From contig JAXJVH010000001.1 of NCBI GenBank assembly GCA_036308645.1, positions 1 through 64,000 of the forward strand: a DNA stretch of 64,000 nt, given 5' to 3'. A model generated the notes under the pieces. The model saw only the letters and a list, made by a program, of their open reading frames with translations, was not told the origin of the DNA and made no database searches. The DNA is from RUG11462 sp036308645 (GTDB lineage Bacteria > Bacillota > Clostridia > Oscillospirales > Acutalibacteraceae). A program made the translations under genes and the position numbers. Below, piece after piece: positions 41,659 through 50,113 of the stretch; position 1 is the first letter of the stretch, and each line of letters opens with the position of its first letter.

Positions 41659-42546
41659 TTAATTGCCTGCTTTGGGATGAAATTTAGTATAAGTATTCTC
41701 ATACTTTTGTTTAATAATTTGAGAATAAATCTGTGTAGAAGAAACTCCCGAATGGCCAAGCATTTCTTTAATATCTTTTATTCCTGCGCCGTTTTCAAGC
41801 AAATGAGTTGCAAAAGAATGTCTTATAGTGTGAGGTGTAATGGATTTTTGAATACCTCCGCTTTCAACATACGCTTTAATGATTTTCCAAAAACCCTGTC
41901 TTGTCATTCTTGTGCCGTTCATATTAACAAATAATGACTTTTCATTTTTGTCGGTAACTAAACTGCCGCGAACTGTTGAAAGATAATTCTCAACAGATTT
42001 TGCCGCTGATTTGTATATAGGAACAATTCTTTCGGTATTTTTAGAATGACAAACAACAATACCAATCTGCAAATTAACATCATCTAAATTAAGATCTATC
42101 AATTCGGAAACTCTAAGCCCTGTGGCATACAAAAGTTCAAGCATCGCTTTATCTCGACAGCCTCGCAAAGTAGACACGTTTGGCTGCGATAATAAAATAT
42201 CAACTTCTTTTTGAGTCAGTATTTCCGGCAATTTTGTTTCACATTTTTTTAATTTAACACTTTTAGTAGGATTTTCGGAAACTACTTCAGAATAAATTAA
42301 AAATTCATAAAATGAACGAACAGAGGCAAGATTTCTGACTTGGGTAGAATGATTTTTCCCTATTCTTTCAAGATACTCTATGTATTGTTTAATTTCATCA
42401 GCCGAAACAAGAGTAATATCAATCGAATTTATTTCAGAGTATGACAAAAAAGCCCTTACGTCTCTGACGTAAGATTCAATAGTATTGGGAGATGATTTTT
42501 TCACATCGCTTAAATACTCTGAAAAACCTTTTAAGTACTCCTGCAT
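41659..42546 (-). CDS. xerD: Tyrosine recombinase XerD
   Basis: The protein of 295 residues has an N-terminal SAM-like core-binding domain then the catalytic domain. It has Arg145 (ATGLRVSEL), Lys169, His239/Arg242 (HTIRH), His265 (LGHSG) and nucleophile Tyr274 (QIYSQI), all present. Chromosome-dimer resolution at dif is the expected role. Synteny with spoIIM is known from Bacillus, where xerD also lies near spoIIM, which argues against a mobile-element integrase. ATG 42546 after AAAGGA; 16 upstream codons overlapping spoIIM are not translated. Confidence 0.92.
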   Translation of the reverse strand: MQEYLKGFSEYLSDVKKSSPNTIESYVRDVRAFLSYSEINSIDITLVSADEIKQYIEYLERIGKNHSTQVRNLASVRSFYEFLIYSEVVSENPTKSVKLKKCETKLPEILTQKEVDILLSQPNVSTLRGCRDKAMLELLYATGLRVSELIDLNLDDVNLQIGIVVCHSKNTERIVPIYKSAAKSVENYLSTVRGSLVTDKNEKSLFVNMNGTRMTRQGFWKIIKAYVESGGIQKSITPHTIRHSFATHLLENGAGIKDIKEMLGHSGVSSTQIYSQIIKQKYENTYTKFHPKAGN

Positions 42547-42568
42547 TTTATAACTGTCCTTTATAAAA

Positions 42569-43192
42569 TTAATTGAAATTAAACATTGAAACAAAAGTAT
42601 TGGTGAAAAAGGAAAACACCAATGAATTAAAAATAACCAAAATAAAATGAATTAGATATTTAATTGAATAATTTTTAAAATCAACAGATACTTGAGTTTC
42701 TTTTTTACATAGTTTAAATAATTCTTTTGAAAAGCAAAAGGATCGTTTAAGAGATAATATGTAATTAATACAAAACAAAAACAATCCCGGTAAAACGGCA
42801 AGCGCAAAAAAACCGATTCCGTTTATTGAAAAAGATTTGTATAAAAATCCCGAAACAGAACCTACTCCAAAAGAAATAAGTAACAACAAAAATAAACTTA
42901 CAAAATTACCTATAACGCATAAACCCAAAATATAATTCAATAAGATTATTAATGTAAACATAAAAAACGATGACATAAATATTTCCGAAAAAGCAGCATT
43001 TTTTAAAAAAGCGATATAATCATTAAAATAATTGTTCAAACCGTAAAAACTGCTGTTTTCACAAATGCTTATTGAAAACGAACCTAACAGTATTCCGAAA
43101 ATAAAAACAGCTGAAATAATTAAAAAAACTGAATTTCCCTTAAATAAATCAAGCGTTGTACTGTAACGTCTTAAAACCAAAGTTTTAGTCAA
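42569..43192 (-). CDS. spoIIM: Stage II sporulation protein M
   Basis: An integral membrane protein of 207 residues with five predicted helices, beginning TKTLVLRRYSTTLDLFKGN and containing IFGILLGSFSISICENSS and an SFGVGSVSGFLYKSFSINGIG stretch typical of SpoIIM/DUF95. It works with SpoIID and SpoIIP in septal peptidoglycan thinning during engulfment. TTG start at 43192, 6 nt after AGGGTG; the GTG three codons earlier overlaps the Shine-Dalgarno. A CATACCTT with an ATAAG element 14 nt upstream could be a sigma-E promoter (weak). Confidence 0.85.
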   Translation of the reverse strand: MTKTLVLRRYSTTLDLFKGNSVFLIISAVFIFGILLGSFSISICENSSFYGLNNYFNDYIAFLKNAAFSEIFMSSFFMFTLIILLNYILGLCVIGNFVSLFLLLLISFGVGSVSGFLYKSFSINGIGFFALAVLPGLFLFCINYILSLKRSFCFSKELFKLCKKETQVSVDFKNYSIKYLIHFILVIFNSLVFSFFTNTFVSMFNFN

Positions 43193-43400
43193 AAAAATCA
43201 CCCTTCATTTTCATACTTATTAAAAGGTATGAAAACACAGGACAACTTATAACTTAAATAGACAAATTTAAAACTTTTTAATATCCATAATTTATGTAAA
43301 CATCGCTTTAGTATTATATCAAATAGAATAAAATAAATCAATCAAAAAAATCAATTTTTCTACTTTTTATATAATGTCACAAAATAAAAGGGATAATTTT
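43193..43400. other. Spacer upstream of spoIIM
   Basis: Contains a small inverted repeat TCATACTT/AGGTATGA (43213-43234) near the spoIIM start and AT-rich DNA with a TATAAT at 43370-43375. The latter is in the right place for the short frame at 43401 but lacks a -35. Nothing else is seen. Confidence 0.5.
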
Positions 43401-43463
43401 ATGTTAAGTGACGAATTTTTATGTAAACTCTTTATGTTAACCACAATAAATGGTGCATACTGA
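43401..43463 (+). CDS. Possible 20-residue small protein
   Basis: A short frame MLSDEFLCKLFMLTTINGAY begins 6-9 nt after AAAAGGGAT and is followed 32 nt later by a strong terminator. Ribosome site, short coding stretch and terminator on one strand make a plausible mini-transcript. The product is not recognised, and the chance of a random frame is considerable. Confidence 0.3.
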   Translation: MLSDEFLCKLFMLTTINGAY

Positions 43464-43494
43464 TTCCTTACAACAGACCATATATTACAAAAAT

Positions 43495-43528
43495 GTAACC
43501 GAATGACAATAATCTATCATTCGGTTAC
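43495..43528. terminator. Bidirectional terminator at the cysteine desulfurase end
   Basis: 12-bp stem GTAACCGAATGA/TCATTCGGTTAC with a 10-nt loop; ATTTTTG on the minus strand and TGTTTTG on the plus strand. Confidence 0.85.
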
Positions 43529-43535
43529 TGTTTTG

Positions 43536-44642
43536 TTAATACTTTTTAATCAGGTAAACAAACCTTTCGGCTTCGTTTAAATTATTAAAATACGATGGCG
43601 AAATCCTAACCGTTCCCCGTTCGAGAGTGCCGAACTTTTTATGAGCAAGCGGCGCACAATGCAATCCCGCTCTAACACAAATTTTGTTACGGTTGAGATA
43701 CGACGAAACATCTGTGCCGGATTCTCCTTTCAAATTAAACGAAAGAACAGGAATATTCGGTTTATTATATAATATTACATTTGAATTCTTACCTAATTGT
43801 TCGTACATATAATCAATAATTTTTACTTCCCTATTCACTATTTCGCTTCTGTTTCTTTTTACAAAATCTATACCTGCGCCTATTCCAGCAATGCCGGGAA
43901 CATTTAATGTGCCGCTTTCGTACTTATCGGGTAAAAACGACGGCTGAATAAGCGACGCAGACATACTCCCTGTTCCGCCTAAAATTAAAGGTTCAGGCTT
44001 TTCATTTGTTATTAACAAGCCTGTACCCATAGGCGCATACAATCCTTTGTGAGGCGCCGCACACAGACAGTCTATATTAAAATCTTTAACATTTATATTT
44101 TCAATACCCGCTGTTTGCGCAGCGTCTACAACAAAAATCAAATTATTTTTTCTGCATAACTCCCCTATTCTTTTTATCGGCAAAAGGATTCCGAAAACAT
44201 TAGAACCGTGGGTACAAATTATTCCTTTAGTATTATTTTTAATAAGTTTCTTTATATTGTTTATCAGCACTTCTTCATCTGAATCGGTTTCAAATATATC
44301 AACCTCTACGCCTTTTTTCCTTAAATCGTATGCAGGTCTTGAAACGCTGTTGTGTTCAAGATCCGATATAATTATATGGTCGCCCTTATTGAACAAGCCT
44401 TTGATGGCAATATTTAAAGACATTGTGCAATTTTCGGTAAAAACAATATTTTCAAAGGATTCTGCATTGAAAAAATCAGCTGTTTTTTCTCGCACCTTAA
44501 AAACAAGTTCGGACGCTTTAACAGAAAAATCATGACCGCTTCTACCCGGATTTGCACTGTTAAACTTCATTGCATTATTAACCGCAATATATACTGATTG
44601 AGGTTTTTGGTTTGTAGTAGCCGCATTATCAAAATACATCAT
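43536..44642 (-). CDS. Cysteine desulfurase family protein (class V aminotransferase)
   Basis: A PLP enzyme of 368 residues. MYFDNAATTNQKP opens the fold, the PLP aspartate lies in VVDAAQTAGI (173), and the Schiff-base lysine is Lys199 in CAAPHKGLYAPMG. A catalytic-loop Cys lies in RAGLHCAPLAH near residue 330. The short loop resembles SufS-type or selenocysteine-lyase-like enzymes. No suf or isc gene is adjacent; instead a DUF3343 gene lies 4 nt upstream, as in some selenium-handling loci. Either sulfur or selenium mobilisation is possible. Confidence 0.88.
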   Translation of the reverse strand: MMYFDNAATTNQKPQSVYIAVNNAMKFNSANPGRSGHDFSVKASELVFKVREKTADFFNAESFENIVFTENCTMSLNIAIKGLFNKGDHIIISDLEHNSVSRPAYDLRKKGVEVDIFETDSDEEVLINNIKKLIKNNTKGIICTHGSNVFGILLPIKRIGELCRKNNLIFVVDAAQTAGIENINVKDFNIDCLCAAPHKGLYAPMGTGLLITNEKPEPLILGGTGSMSASLIQPSFLPDKYESGTLNVPGIAGIGAGIDFVKRNRSEIVNREVKIIDYMYEQLGKNSNVILYNKPNIPVLSFNLKGESGTDVSSYLNRNKICVRAGLHCAPLAHKKFGTLERGTVRISPSYFNNLNEAERFVYLIKKY

Positions 44643-44646
44643 GTTA

Positions 44647-44859
44647 TCAGCTCTCTGCTCTGCTTAAAATACCGTTTTCAATAAGTATTTCTTTGGCTTT
44701 ACTTTCAGAGCCGTCAACAACAAGCACACTGTAACCGCAGCCTTCGGATGAAGAACGCATTCCTCTTTCGATTTTTGAAGTAATTCCGTTTTTTCTTAAA
44801 ACTTCCTTTGCTTTTATCGCTTTATTTACCGAACCTATATAAATCAATTCTTTTTTCAT
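44647..44859 (-). CDS. DUF3343 protein
   Basis: A 70-residue ferredoxin-like mini-protein: KELIYIGSVNKAIKAKEVL, then KIERGMRSSSEGCGYSVLVV and a C-terminal helix. DUF3343 proteins are often found near YedF/selenium or cysteine desulfurase genes and may act as putative Se/S carriers; a Cys lies in EGCGYS. Co-transcribed with the cysteine desulfurase 4 nt downstream. Confidence 0.82.
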   Translation of the reverse strand: MKKELIYIGSVNKAIKAKEVLRKNGITSKIERGMRSSSEGCGYSVLVVDGSESKAKEILIENGILSRAES

Positions 44860-44907
44860 AGATTCCCAATCCTCCGAACTTTTATTGTTCCAAATTGAGG
44901 AAAATAA

Positions 44908-44942
44908 AATAACCTCAGTACATTTTATGCACCAAGGTTATT
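44908..44942 (-). terminator. Terminator of hemW-ispF
   Basis: AATAACCT/AGGTTATT stem with a long inner loop, T-rich on the minus strand, just after the ispF stop. Confidence 0.65.
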
Positions 44943-44953
44943 TTTTGTAAATG

Positions 44954-45421
44954 CTATTTCAAAAGCGCTATTGCTTTTGCAGAAATTCCTTCTCCCATAC
45001 CCGTAAAGCCTAAACCCTCTTCAGTGGTGGCTTTTACGTTAACGCAGTCTATGTCAATTCCGCAAGCGTCTGCTATATTTTTTCTCATTTCATCAATGTA
45101 ATCTCTCATCTTTGGCTTTTGAGCAATTATTACCGAATCAATATTCTCAACAAAGAATCCTTTTTCGCCTACTCTTTTTACTACTTCTTTTAATAGCAAA
45201 ATTGAATCTGCGCCTTTGTATTTTTCATCTGTATCGGGAAATAATACTCCTATATCCCCTAAGGCGGCCGCTCCTAAAAGAGCGTCGGAAATTGCATGAA
45301 GAAGCACGTCTGCGTCGGAATGACCGAGCAGTCCTTTTTCAAACGGAATGTTTACACCGCCTAAAATTAACTTTCTGCCGCTTACCAATTTATGAACATC
45401 ATAGCCTATTCCAACTCTCAT
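44954..45421 (-). CDS. ispF: 2-C-methyl-D-erythritol 2,4-cyclodiphosphate synthase
   Basis: Non-mevalonate isoprenoid pathway. The protein of 155 residues begins MRVGIGYDVHKL with the zinc ligands Asp8 and His10; LLGHSDADVLLHAISDALLGAA holds the third ligand and the cytidine contacts, and ATTEEGLGFTG is the C-terminal signature. ispD is not adjacent. Its ATG overlaps the hemW stop by one base, so it is translationally coupled. Confidence 0.97.
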   Translation of the reverse strand: MRVGIGYDVHKLVSGRKLILGGVNIPFEKGLLGHSDADVLLHAISDALLGAAALGDIGVLFPDTDEKYKGADSILLLKEVVKRVGEKGFFVENIDSVIIAQKPKMRDYIDEMRKNIADACGIDIDCVNVKATTEEGLGFTGMGEGISAKAIALLK

Positions 45422-46476
45422 TACAGTTCCTCCAATAAATCACAAAGAATTGAGTTTTGTACCAAAAAACCTTTTTCGTTAAGCGAAAAAAAATTGTTAT
45501 TAATACTTCCAAAACCGTTTTCACAGTATTTATAAATCTTATTGATAAAATTTTTATTACCGTTTAATTTTGAAATATTTATTCCCTCTTTTAAACGAAG
45601 ACCGAGCATAATATAATCATATAAATCGCCGCCAAAATCTTCAAAAATCATTTCATTTCCGTCAATAAAATAATCTATATCATTTGGAAAATAATATCTT
45701 TTACCGTTTATAAAGGAATGTGCGGCAGGACCTAAACCTAAATACTCCTCACATTTCCAATACAGAAGATTATGCTTTGATTGCATATTTTCTTTTGCAA
45801 AATTTGATATTTCATATTGCAGGTAATTGTTTTGTTTTAAATAATCGCATAAAAACAAATACATATTCGCAACTTCCGTATCATTCGGCAAGTCAAGATT
45901 TGCTTTTGCAAAAGGCGTTCCTTCCTCAATCTTCAACATATAGCAAGAAAGATGCTCGGGTTTAAGAGCAATAGCCTTGTTAATCGACTCTTTTAAAGAA
46001 AGGGTAGTTTGTCCTTCAATTCCTATCATTATATCAAGCGAAATATTATTAAATCCGGCGTTACGTGCTTTTAATACGGTTTCTTCAACATCGCAAAACT
46101 TATGATTTCTTGTGAGTGATAATAACTCGCCGTCGACTCCCGACTGCATTCCTATTGAAACACGATTAAACCCATTTTTTATCAGAATATCAAAAAAATC
46201 ATTTTTATAAGATTTTGGATTAACTTCTACCGTAATTTCCGCATTATCTTTGTATTTTACTTCATTAAGAATTTTTGAAAGATTTTCAGCGCCTATTATA
46301 GATGGTGTACCGCCGCCGAAATAAACCGTGTCAAAAGTATAATCAATATTTTTTATTCTCCTGCACATTTCTTCGACATATATTTCAACTATTTGTTTAT
46401 TATACTTTAATGAGTAGAAATCGCAGTAATCGCATTTTACAGCGCAAAAAGGGATATGAATATACAATCCTCGCAT
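45421..46476 (-). CDS. hemW: Radical SAM family heme chaperone HemW
   Basis: The protein of 351 residues has MRGLYIHIPFCAVKCDYC with Cys11, Cys15 and Cys18 (CX3CX2C), GGGTPSI, and VSIGMQSG. This is the HemW family formerly called oxygen-independent coproporphyrinogen oxidase-like; true HemN has an extra cysteine (CX2CX3CXC), absent here, which favours HemW. No heme-synthesis genes are in the window. AGGTGA-type ribosome site. It overlaps ispF by one base. Confidence 0.92.
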   Translation of the reverse strand: MRGLYIHIPFCAVKCDYCDFYSLKYNKQIVEIYVEEMCRRIKNIDYTFDTVYFGGGTPSIIGAENLSKILNEVKYKDNAEITVEVNPKSYKNDFFDILIKNGFNRVSIGMQSGVDGELLSLTRNHKFCDVEETVLKARNAGFNNISLDIMIGIEGQTTLSLKESINKAIALKPEHLSCYMLKIEEGTPFAKANLDLPNDTEVANMYLFLCDYLKQNNYLQYEISNFAKENMQSKHNLLYWKCEEYLGLGPAAHSFINGKRYYFPNDIDYFIDGNEMIFEDFGGDLYDYIMLGLRLKEGINISKLNGNKNFINKIYKYCENGFGSINNNFFSLNEKGFLVQNSILCDLLEEL

Positions 46477-46571
46477 ATCTTCACCTCGTGATTATTTTAA
46501 TACATTTTTTTGTATTTGTCTATATATTGTTGTAATTTTCTTATCAAATAAATATATATTGTAAATAAATC

Positions 46572-46600
46572 TTGACATATCGTTCAATTTAGATTAAAAT
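46572..46600 (+). promoter_or_regulatory. Promoter of the rnjA operon
   Basis: TTGACA (46572-46577), a 17-nt spacer and TAAAAT (46595-46600). It implies a leader of about 150 nt. Confidence 0.78.
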
Positions 46601-46672
46601 AGTTAGTAGTTAATTTGAATTGAATTTATTTTAATATATTTTATAAATCAAAAAAACTGTTAAGAGCGAATA

Positions 46673-46733
46673 AACGACAGTCATACTTCGGTAGTAGGCA
46701 GACTTTTATCAATAAGCCTGTCTAATTATCGTT
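46673..46733 (+). promoter_or_regulatory. Structured leader of rnjA
   Basis: AACGA (46673-46677) can pair with TCGTT (46729-46733). Inside lie a TAC-UUCG-GTA hairpin (46684-46693) and competing helices AGGC/GCCT (46696-46699 with 46716-46719) and AGAC/GTCT (46700-46703 with 46720-46723), plus an alternative GACAG/CTGTC. No T-run follows, so control would be translational or by RNA stability. I match it to no known riboswitch class. Confidence 0.5.
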
Positions 46734-46756
46734 GTGCAATTTTAAGGAGGAATTAA

Positions 46757-48616
46757 ATGCAGGGCTCGAATAAGCCAAACGGACGTAAAACGTCTGCAAA
46801 TAACAGAAATACAAAAAAGACCGAAAACAAGAAATTTGAATTATATCAAAAAGTTTCTGTCGAGCAAAAAAACACAAACCGTAAACAGAATAAAACAGTC
46901 AAAAAGAATAATGCGAATAAAACAATTCGTAAAAATCAAAATCAGTCTGTTGAGAATAAATCACCGCTTAAAATCATTCCGTTAGGCGGTCTTGAAGAAA
47001 TCGGAAAAAACTGCACGGTATATGAATATGAAGACGATATGATTATCGTCGACTGCGGTCTTGCTTTTCCCGATGACGAAATGCCGGGTATTGATATAGT
47101 TATACCCGATTTATCTTATCTTGTGAAAAACAAAAGCAGAATCAAAGGAATATTCATCACACACGGCCACGAAGACCATATCGGCGCTGTTCCCTACTTA
47201 TTAAAAGAAATTAATGTTCCTGTATATTCGAGAGCATTAACTTTGGGACTTATAGAGGGAAAACTTGCCGAACACAATCTTTCAGGTCAAGTAAAGTTGA
47301 TTGAAAAGAAACCCGGCGATATTGTTAAATGCGGTAAATTCAAAGTTGAGTTTATTCACGTTAACCACTCAATTCCCGACGCAGTGGCTTTTGCTATTAC
47401 CACTCCCGCAGGAACTGTTTTGCAAACAGGCGACTTTAAATTTGACGCTACGCCTATCAGCGGTGATATGATTGATATTGCACGCATATCGGAACTCGGA
47501 AAACAAGGAGTTCTTGCTTTGTTATCCGACTCCACAAATGCGGAGCGTGCCGGTGTTACTAATAGCGAAAAAACAGTCGGAAATTCATTTGCCAATCTGT
47601 TTAAAATGGCAAAACACGATCGTATAATTGTTGCTACATTCTCGTCAAACATTCACAGAATGCAGCAAATTATTGATGAAGCCGTAAGATGTGGCCGTAA
47701 AGTGGCAGTTTCCGGACGTTCTATGGTAAATGTTGTAGACGTTGCGACAAGACTCGGTTATCTTTCAATTCCGCAAGGCGTTCTTATTGATATGAAAGAA
47801 ATCAATCAGTATATGCCTCATCAACTTGTAATTATTACTACAGGATCACAAGGCGAGCCGATGAGCGCGCTTCACAGAATGGCGCAAAATCAGCATAAAA
47901 ACGTTACTATTACATCAAACGATACTATTATTATAAGCGCAAGTCCGATTCCCGGCAATGAAAAAACCGTTTCTAATGTTGTAAACGGACTTATGAAACT
48001 CGGTGCAAATGTAATTTACGAGAAAATGTATGACGTTCATGTTTCAGGTCACGCTTGCCAGGAAGAACTTAAAATGATGCTTGCAATGATTAAGCCAAAA
48101 TATTTTATTCCTGTTCACGGCGAGCGCAAACAATTAGTAAAACACAAACAACTTGCCGAAGCGGTTGGAATTGAAAAGAAAAATATCTTGTTAACTGAAA
48201 ACGGTAAAGTTATAGAGGTTTCAAACAAGGCTATAAAACAAAACGGCGTAGTTCAGTCAGGCAGAGTTTTGGTCGACGGCTACGGTGTAGGCGATGTCGG
48301 AAGTATTGTACTTCGTGACAGAAAACATTTAGCCGAAGACGGCATTATAATAGTTGTAATGACCATTGATTCGGCGAGCGGTGAAATCGTTTCAGGCCCT
48401 GATATTGTTTCACGCGGCTTTGTATATGTAAGAGAAAGCGAAGAATTGATGATTGACGTTAAAAATGCAGTTTATGACTGTATTGACGAAATCGAAAGAA
48501 AAGGTTATACTGATTGGGTTGCGATTAAATCTCGGGTACGTGATGATTTATCAAAATTCCTGTATGAACGCACACATCGCAGTCCGATGATTTTACCGAT
48601 AATAATGGAAGTTTAA
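46757..48616 (+). CDS. rnjA: Ribonuclease J
   Basis: A metallo-beta-lactamase/beta-CASP RNase of 619 residues with 5'-exo and endonuclease activity. The zinc motif HGHEDH is at 136-141; HVNHSIPDA and SDSTNAERAG are the other metal and RNA-contact loops. HVSGHA and VHGE complete the site. An unusual N-terminal extension of about 68 residues is almost only Lys, Asn, Gln, Arg and Thr, probably a disordered RNA-binding arm. Strong AAGGAGG ahead of the ATG. The long structured leader suggests autoregulation. Confidence 0.96.
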   Translation: MQGSNKPNGRKTSANNRNTKKTENKKFELYQKVSVEQKNTNRKQNKTVKKNNANKTIRKNQNQSVENKSPLKIIPLGGLEEIGKNCTVYEYEDDMIIVDCGLAFPDDEMPGIDIVIPDLSYLVKNKSRIKGIFITHGHEDHIGAVPYLLKEINVPVYSRALTLGLIEGKLAEHNLSGQVKLIEKKPGDIVKCGKFKVEFIHVNHSIPDAVAFAITTPAGTVLQTGDFKFDATPISGDMIDIARISELGKQGVLALLSDSTNAERAGVTNSEKTVGNSFANLFKMAKHDRIIVATFSSNIHRMQQIIDEAVRCGRKVAVSGRSMVNVVDVATRLGYLSIPQGVLIDMKEINQYMPHQLVIITTGSQGEPMSALHRMAQNQHKNVTITSNDTIIISASPIPGNEKTVSNVVNGLMKLGANVIYEKMYDVHVSGHACQEELKMMLAMIKPKYFIPVHGERKQLVKHKQLAEAVGIEKKNILLTENGKVIEVSNKAIKQNGVVQSGRVLVDGYGVGDVGSIVLRDRKHLAEDGIIIVVMTIDSASGEIVSGPDIVSRGFVYVRESEELMIDVKNAVYDCIDEIERKGYTDWVAIKSRVRDDLSKFLYERTHRSPMILPIIMEV

Positions 48617-48636
48617 TTCAGAAAGGATTTATTAAT

Positions 48637-48981
48637 ATGAAAGCAAGATTACCAAAGGAATATCAGCCGAAATCACAGGCCGAATTATTAAGACAGGCTC
48701 AGGAAATGCAGCAGAATATGGAGAAAATGCAGGCTGAACTTGAGGAAAAAGAGTATACAGCAGAAGCAGGCGGTATGGTAAAAGCAACTGTTACAGGAAA
48801 GCACACAATTTCTTCACTTGAAATAAATCCTGAGCTTATTGAAGACGCTAAAGACGACCCCGAAATGCTTGAAGACTTAATTATTACTGCGGTTAATCAA
48901 GCAGTTAAAGCCGCTACAGACGAATCGGAATCCGCTATGTCGGGAATGACCGCAGGCCTTAACATTCCGGGATTATTTTAA
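48637..48981 (+). CDS. ybaB: YbaB/EbfC nucleoid-associated protein
   Basis: A 114-residue protein. A charged helix (LRQAQEMQQNMEKMQAELEE) is followed by the YbaB core VKATVTGKHTISSLEINPEL and a methionine/glycine-rich end (SGMTAGLNIPGLF). It binds DNA as a dimer. It lies immediately before recR, the conserved pair usually following dnaX, which is not in this window. GAAAGGA ribosome site. Confidence 0.93.
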   Translation: MKARLPKEYQPKSQAELLRQAQEMQQNMEKMQAELEEKEYTAEAGGMVKATVTGKHTISSLEINPELIEDAKDDPEMLEDLIITAVNQAVKAATDESESAMSGMTAGLNIPGLF

Positions 48982-48989
48982 GAAAAACT

Positions 48990-49592
48990 ATGGCTTATAA
49001 TATTCCGTCAATCGAAACATTAATTGACAAATTCACATCTTTGCCGTCAATAGGCAGAAAGTCTGCAAGCAGAATTGCTTTTCATCTGTTAAGTCTTTCA
49101 GAGCAACAGGTTCAAGATTTTGCCGACGCAATGGTTAATGCAAAAAAATCGGTTAAATACTGCAAAAAATGTCAAACTTTAACCGATACCGAACTTTGTT
49201 CTATATGCTCCGATTCAGGCAGAAACACCGCACAAATATGCGTTGTCGAATCACCGCAGGATGTAATGGCATTTGAACGCACAAGAGAATATAACGGCAC
49301 ATATCATGTTTTACACGGACTTTTATCCCCTATCGACGGCATTACGCCCGAAAATTTAAAGATTAAAGAACTTTTGTACCGTGTAACAAATGAAGATGTT
49401 GAAGAAGTTATCATGGCTACCAATCCTACAGTAGACGGTGAGGCAACCGCTATGTATATTTCAAAACTGTTAAAGCCGTTTGAAATTAAAGTTACACGTT
49501 TAGCGTACGGTATACCCGTAGGTGCTTCACTTGAATATTCCGACGAGGTAACGCTTCTTCGTGCATTTGAAGGCAGAAGTGAATTAGATTAA
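48990..49592 (+). CDS. recR: Recombination mediator RecR
   Basis: The protein of 200 residues has an N-terminal HhH (LPSIGRKSASRIAFHLL), a C4 zinc finger (CKKC...CSIC near 60-75), and the Toprim domain with VVESPQDVMAFERT and the DGEAT loop. It works with RecF/RecO to load RecA. It begins 9 nt after ybaB. Confidence 0.96.
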   Translation: MAYNIPSIETLIDKFTSLPSIGRKSASRIAFHLLSLSEQQVQDFADAMVNAKKSVKYCKKCQTLTDTELCSICSDSGRNTAQICVVESPQDVMAFERTREYNGTYHVLHGLLSPIDGITPENLKIKELLYRVTNEDVEEVIMATNPTVDGEATAMYISKLLKPFEIKVTRLAYGIPVGASLEYSDEVTLLRAFEGRSELD

Positions 49593-49626
49593 TATAATTA
49601 ATAATTACTACAAGGAGGTTTTTGCT

Positions 49627-50091
49627 TTGATCAATGATTCTGTAAAAATAATTGCTAACAATAAAAAAGCATATCATGAGTACTTTGTACTTGACAAACT
49701 CGAAGCAGGAATCGAACTTGTCGGTACTGAAGTAAAATCAATCCGCGCCGGCCGAGTGAACTTAAAAGAAAGCTGGTGTATGATAAAAAACGGTGAAATT
49801 TTTGTAAACGGTATGCATATTTCACCTTATGAACAGGGAAATATATTTAACAAAGACCCTTTCAGAGTCAGAAAATTACTTATGCACAGAAAGGAAATCG
49901 ACCGACTTTTCGGAAAAACAAAGCAAGACGGTCTTACTTTAATTCCACTTTCGGTCTACTTTAAAAATTCAAAAGTTAAAGTCGAAATAGGACTGTGCAA
50001 GGGTAAAAATCTTCACGATAAACGTGAAACACTTGCTAAAAAGCAAGCGCAAAGAGATATTGACCGCGCTATGAAAGAGCGTTCAAGATAA
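49627..50091 (+). CDS. smpB: SsrA-binding protein SmpB
   Basis: The protein of 154 residues has IIANNKKAYHEYFVLDKLEAG, the LVGTEVKSIRAGRVNLKE core and a C-terminal basic tail LHDKRETLAKKQAQRDIDRAMKERSR that enters the decoding centre. It is the tmRNA partner in trans-translation. The start is TTG 49627, 8 nt after AAGGAGG; residues before the family's conserved start fit this. The tmRNA gene begins 22 nt later and probably shares the transcript. Confidence 0.96.
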   Translation: MINDSVKIIANNKKAYHEYFVLDKLEAGIELVGTEVKSIRAGRVNLKESWCMIKNGEIFVNGMHISPYEQGNIFNKDPFRVRKLLMHRKEIDRLFGKTKQDGLTLIPLSVYFKNSKVKVEIGLCKGKNLHDKRETLAKKQAQRDIDRAMKERSR

Positions 50092-50113
50092 ACAAAGCAA
50101 CAAAATCATACTC

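Noticed and set aside
41659..42546. Phage or transposon integrase
   Set aside because: Length, catalytic set and linkage to spoIIM fit housekeeping XerD; no attachment sites or phage genes nearby.
45421..46476. Coproporphyrinogen III dehydrogenase HemN
   Set aside because: Only CX3CX2C at the N-terminus and no extra HemN cysteine; HemW fits better and no heme genes are near.
46696..46723. Pseudoknot AGGC-AGAC / GCCT-GTCT in the rnjA leader
   Set aside because: Both connecting loops would be 0 nt, which is not sterically possible; treated as competing helices instead.
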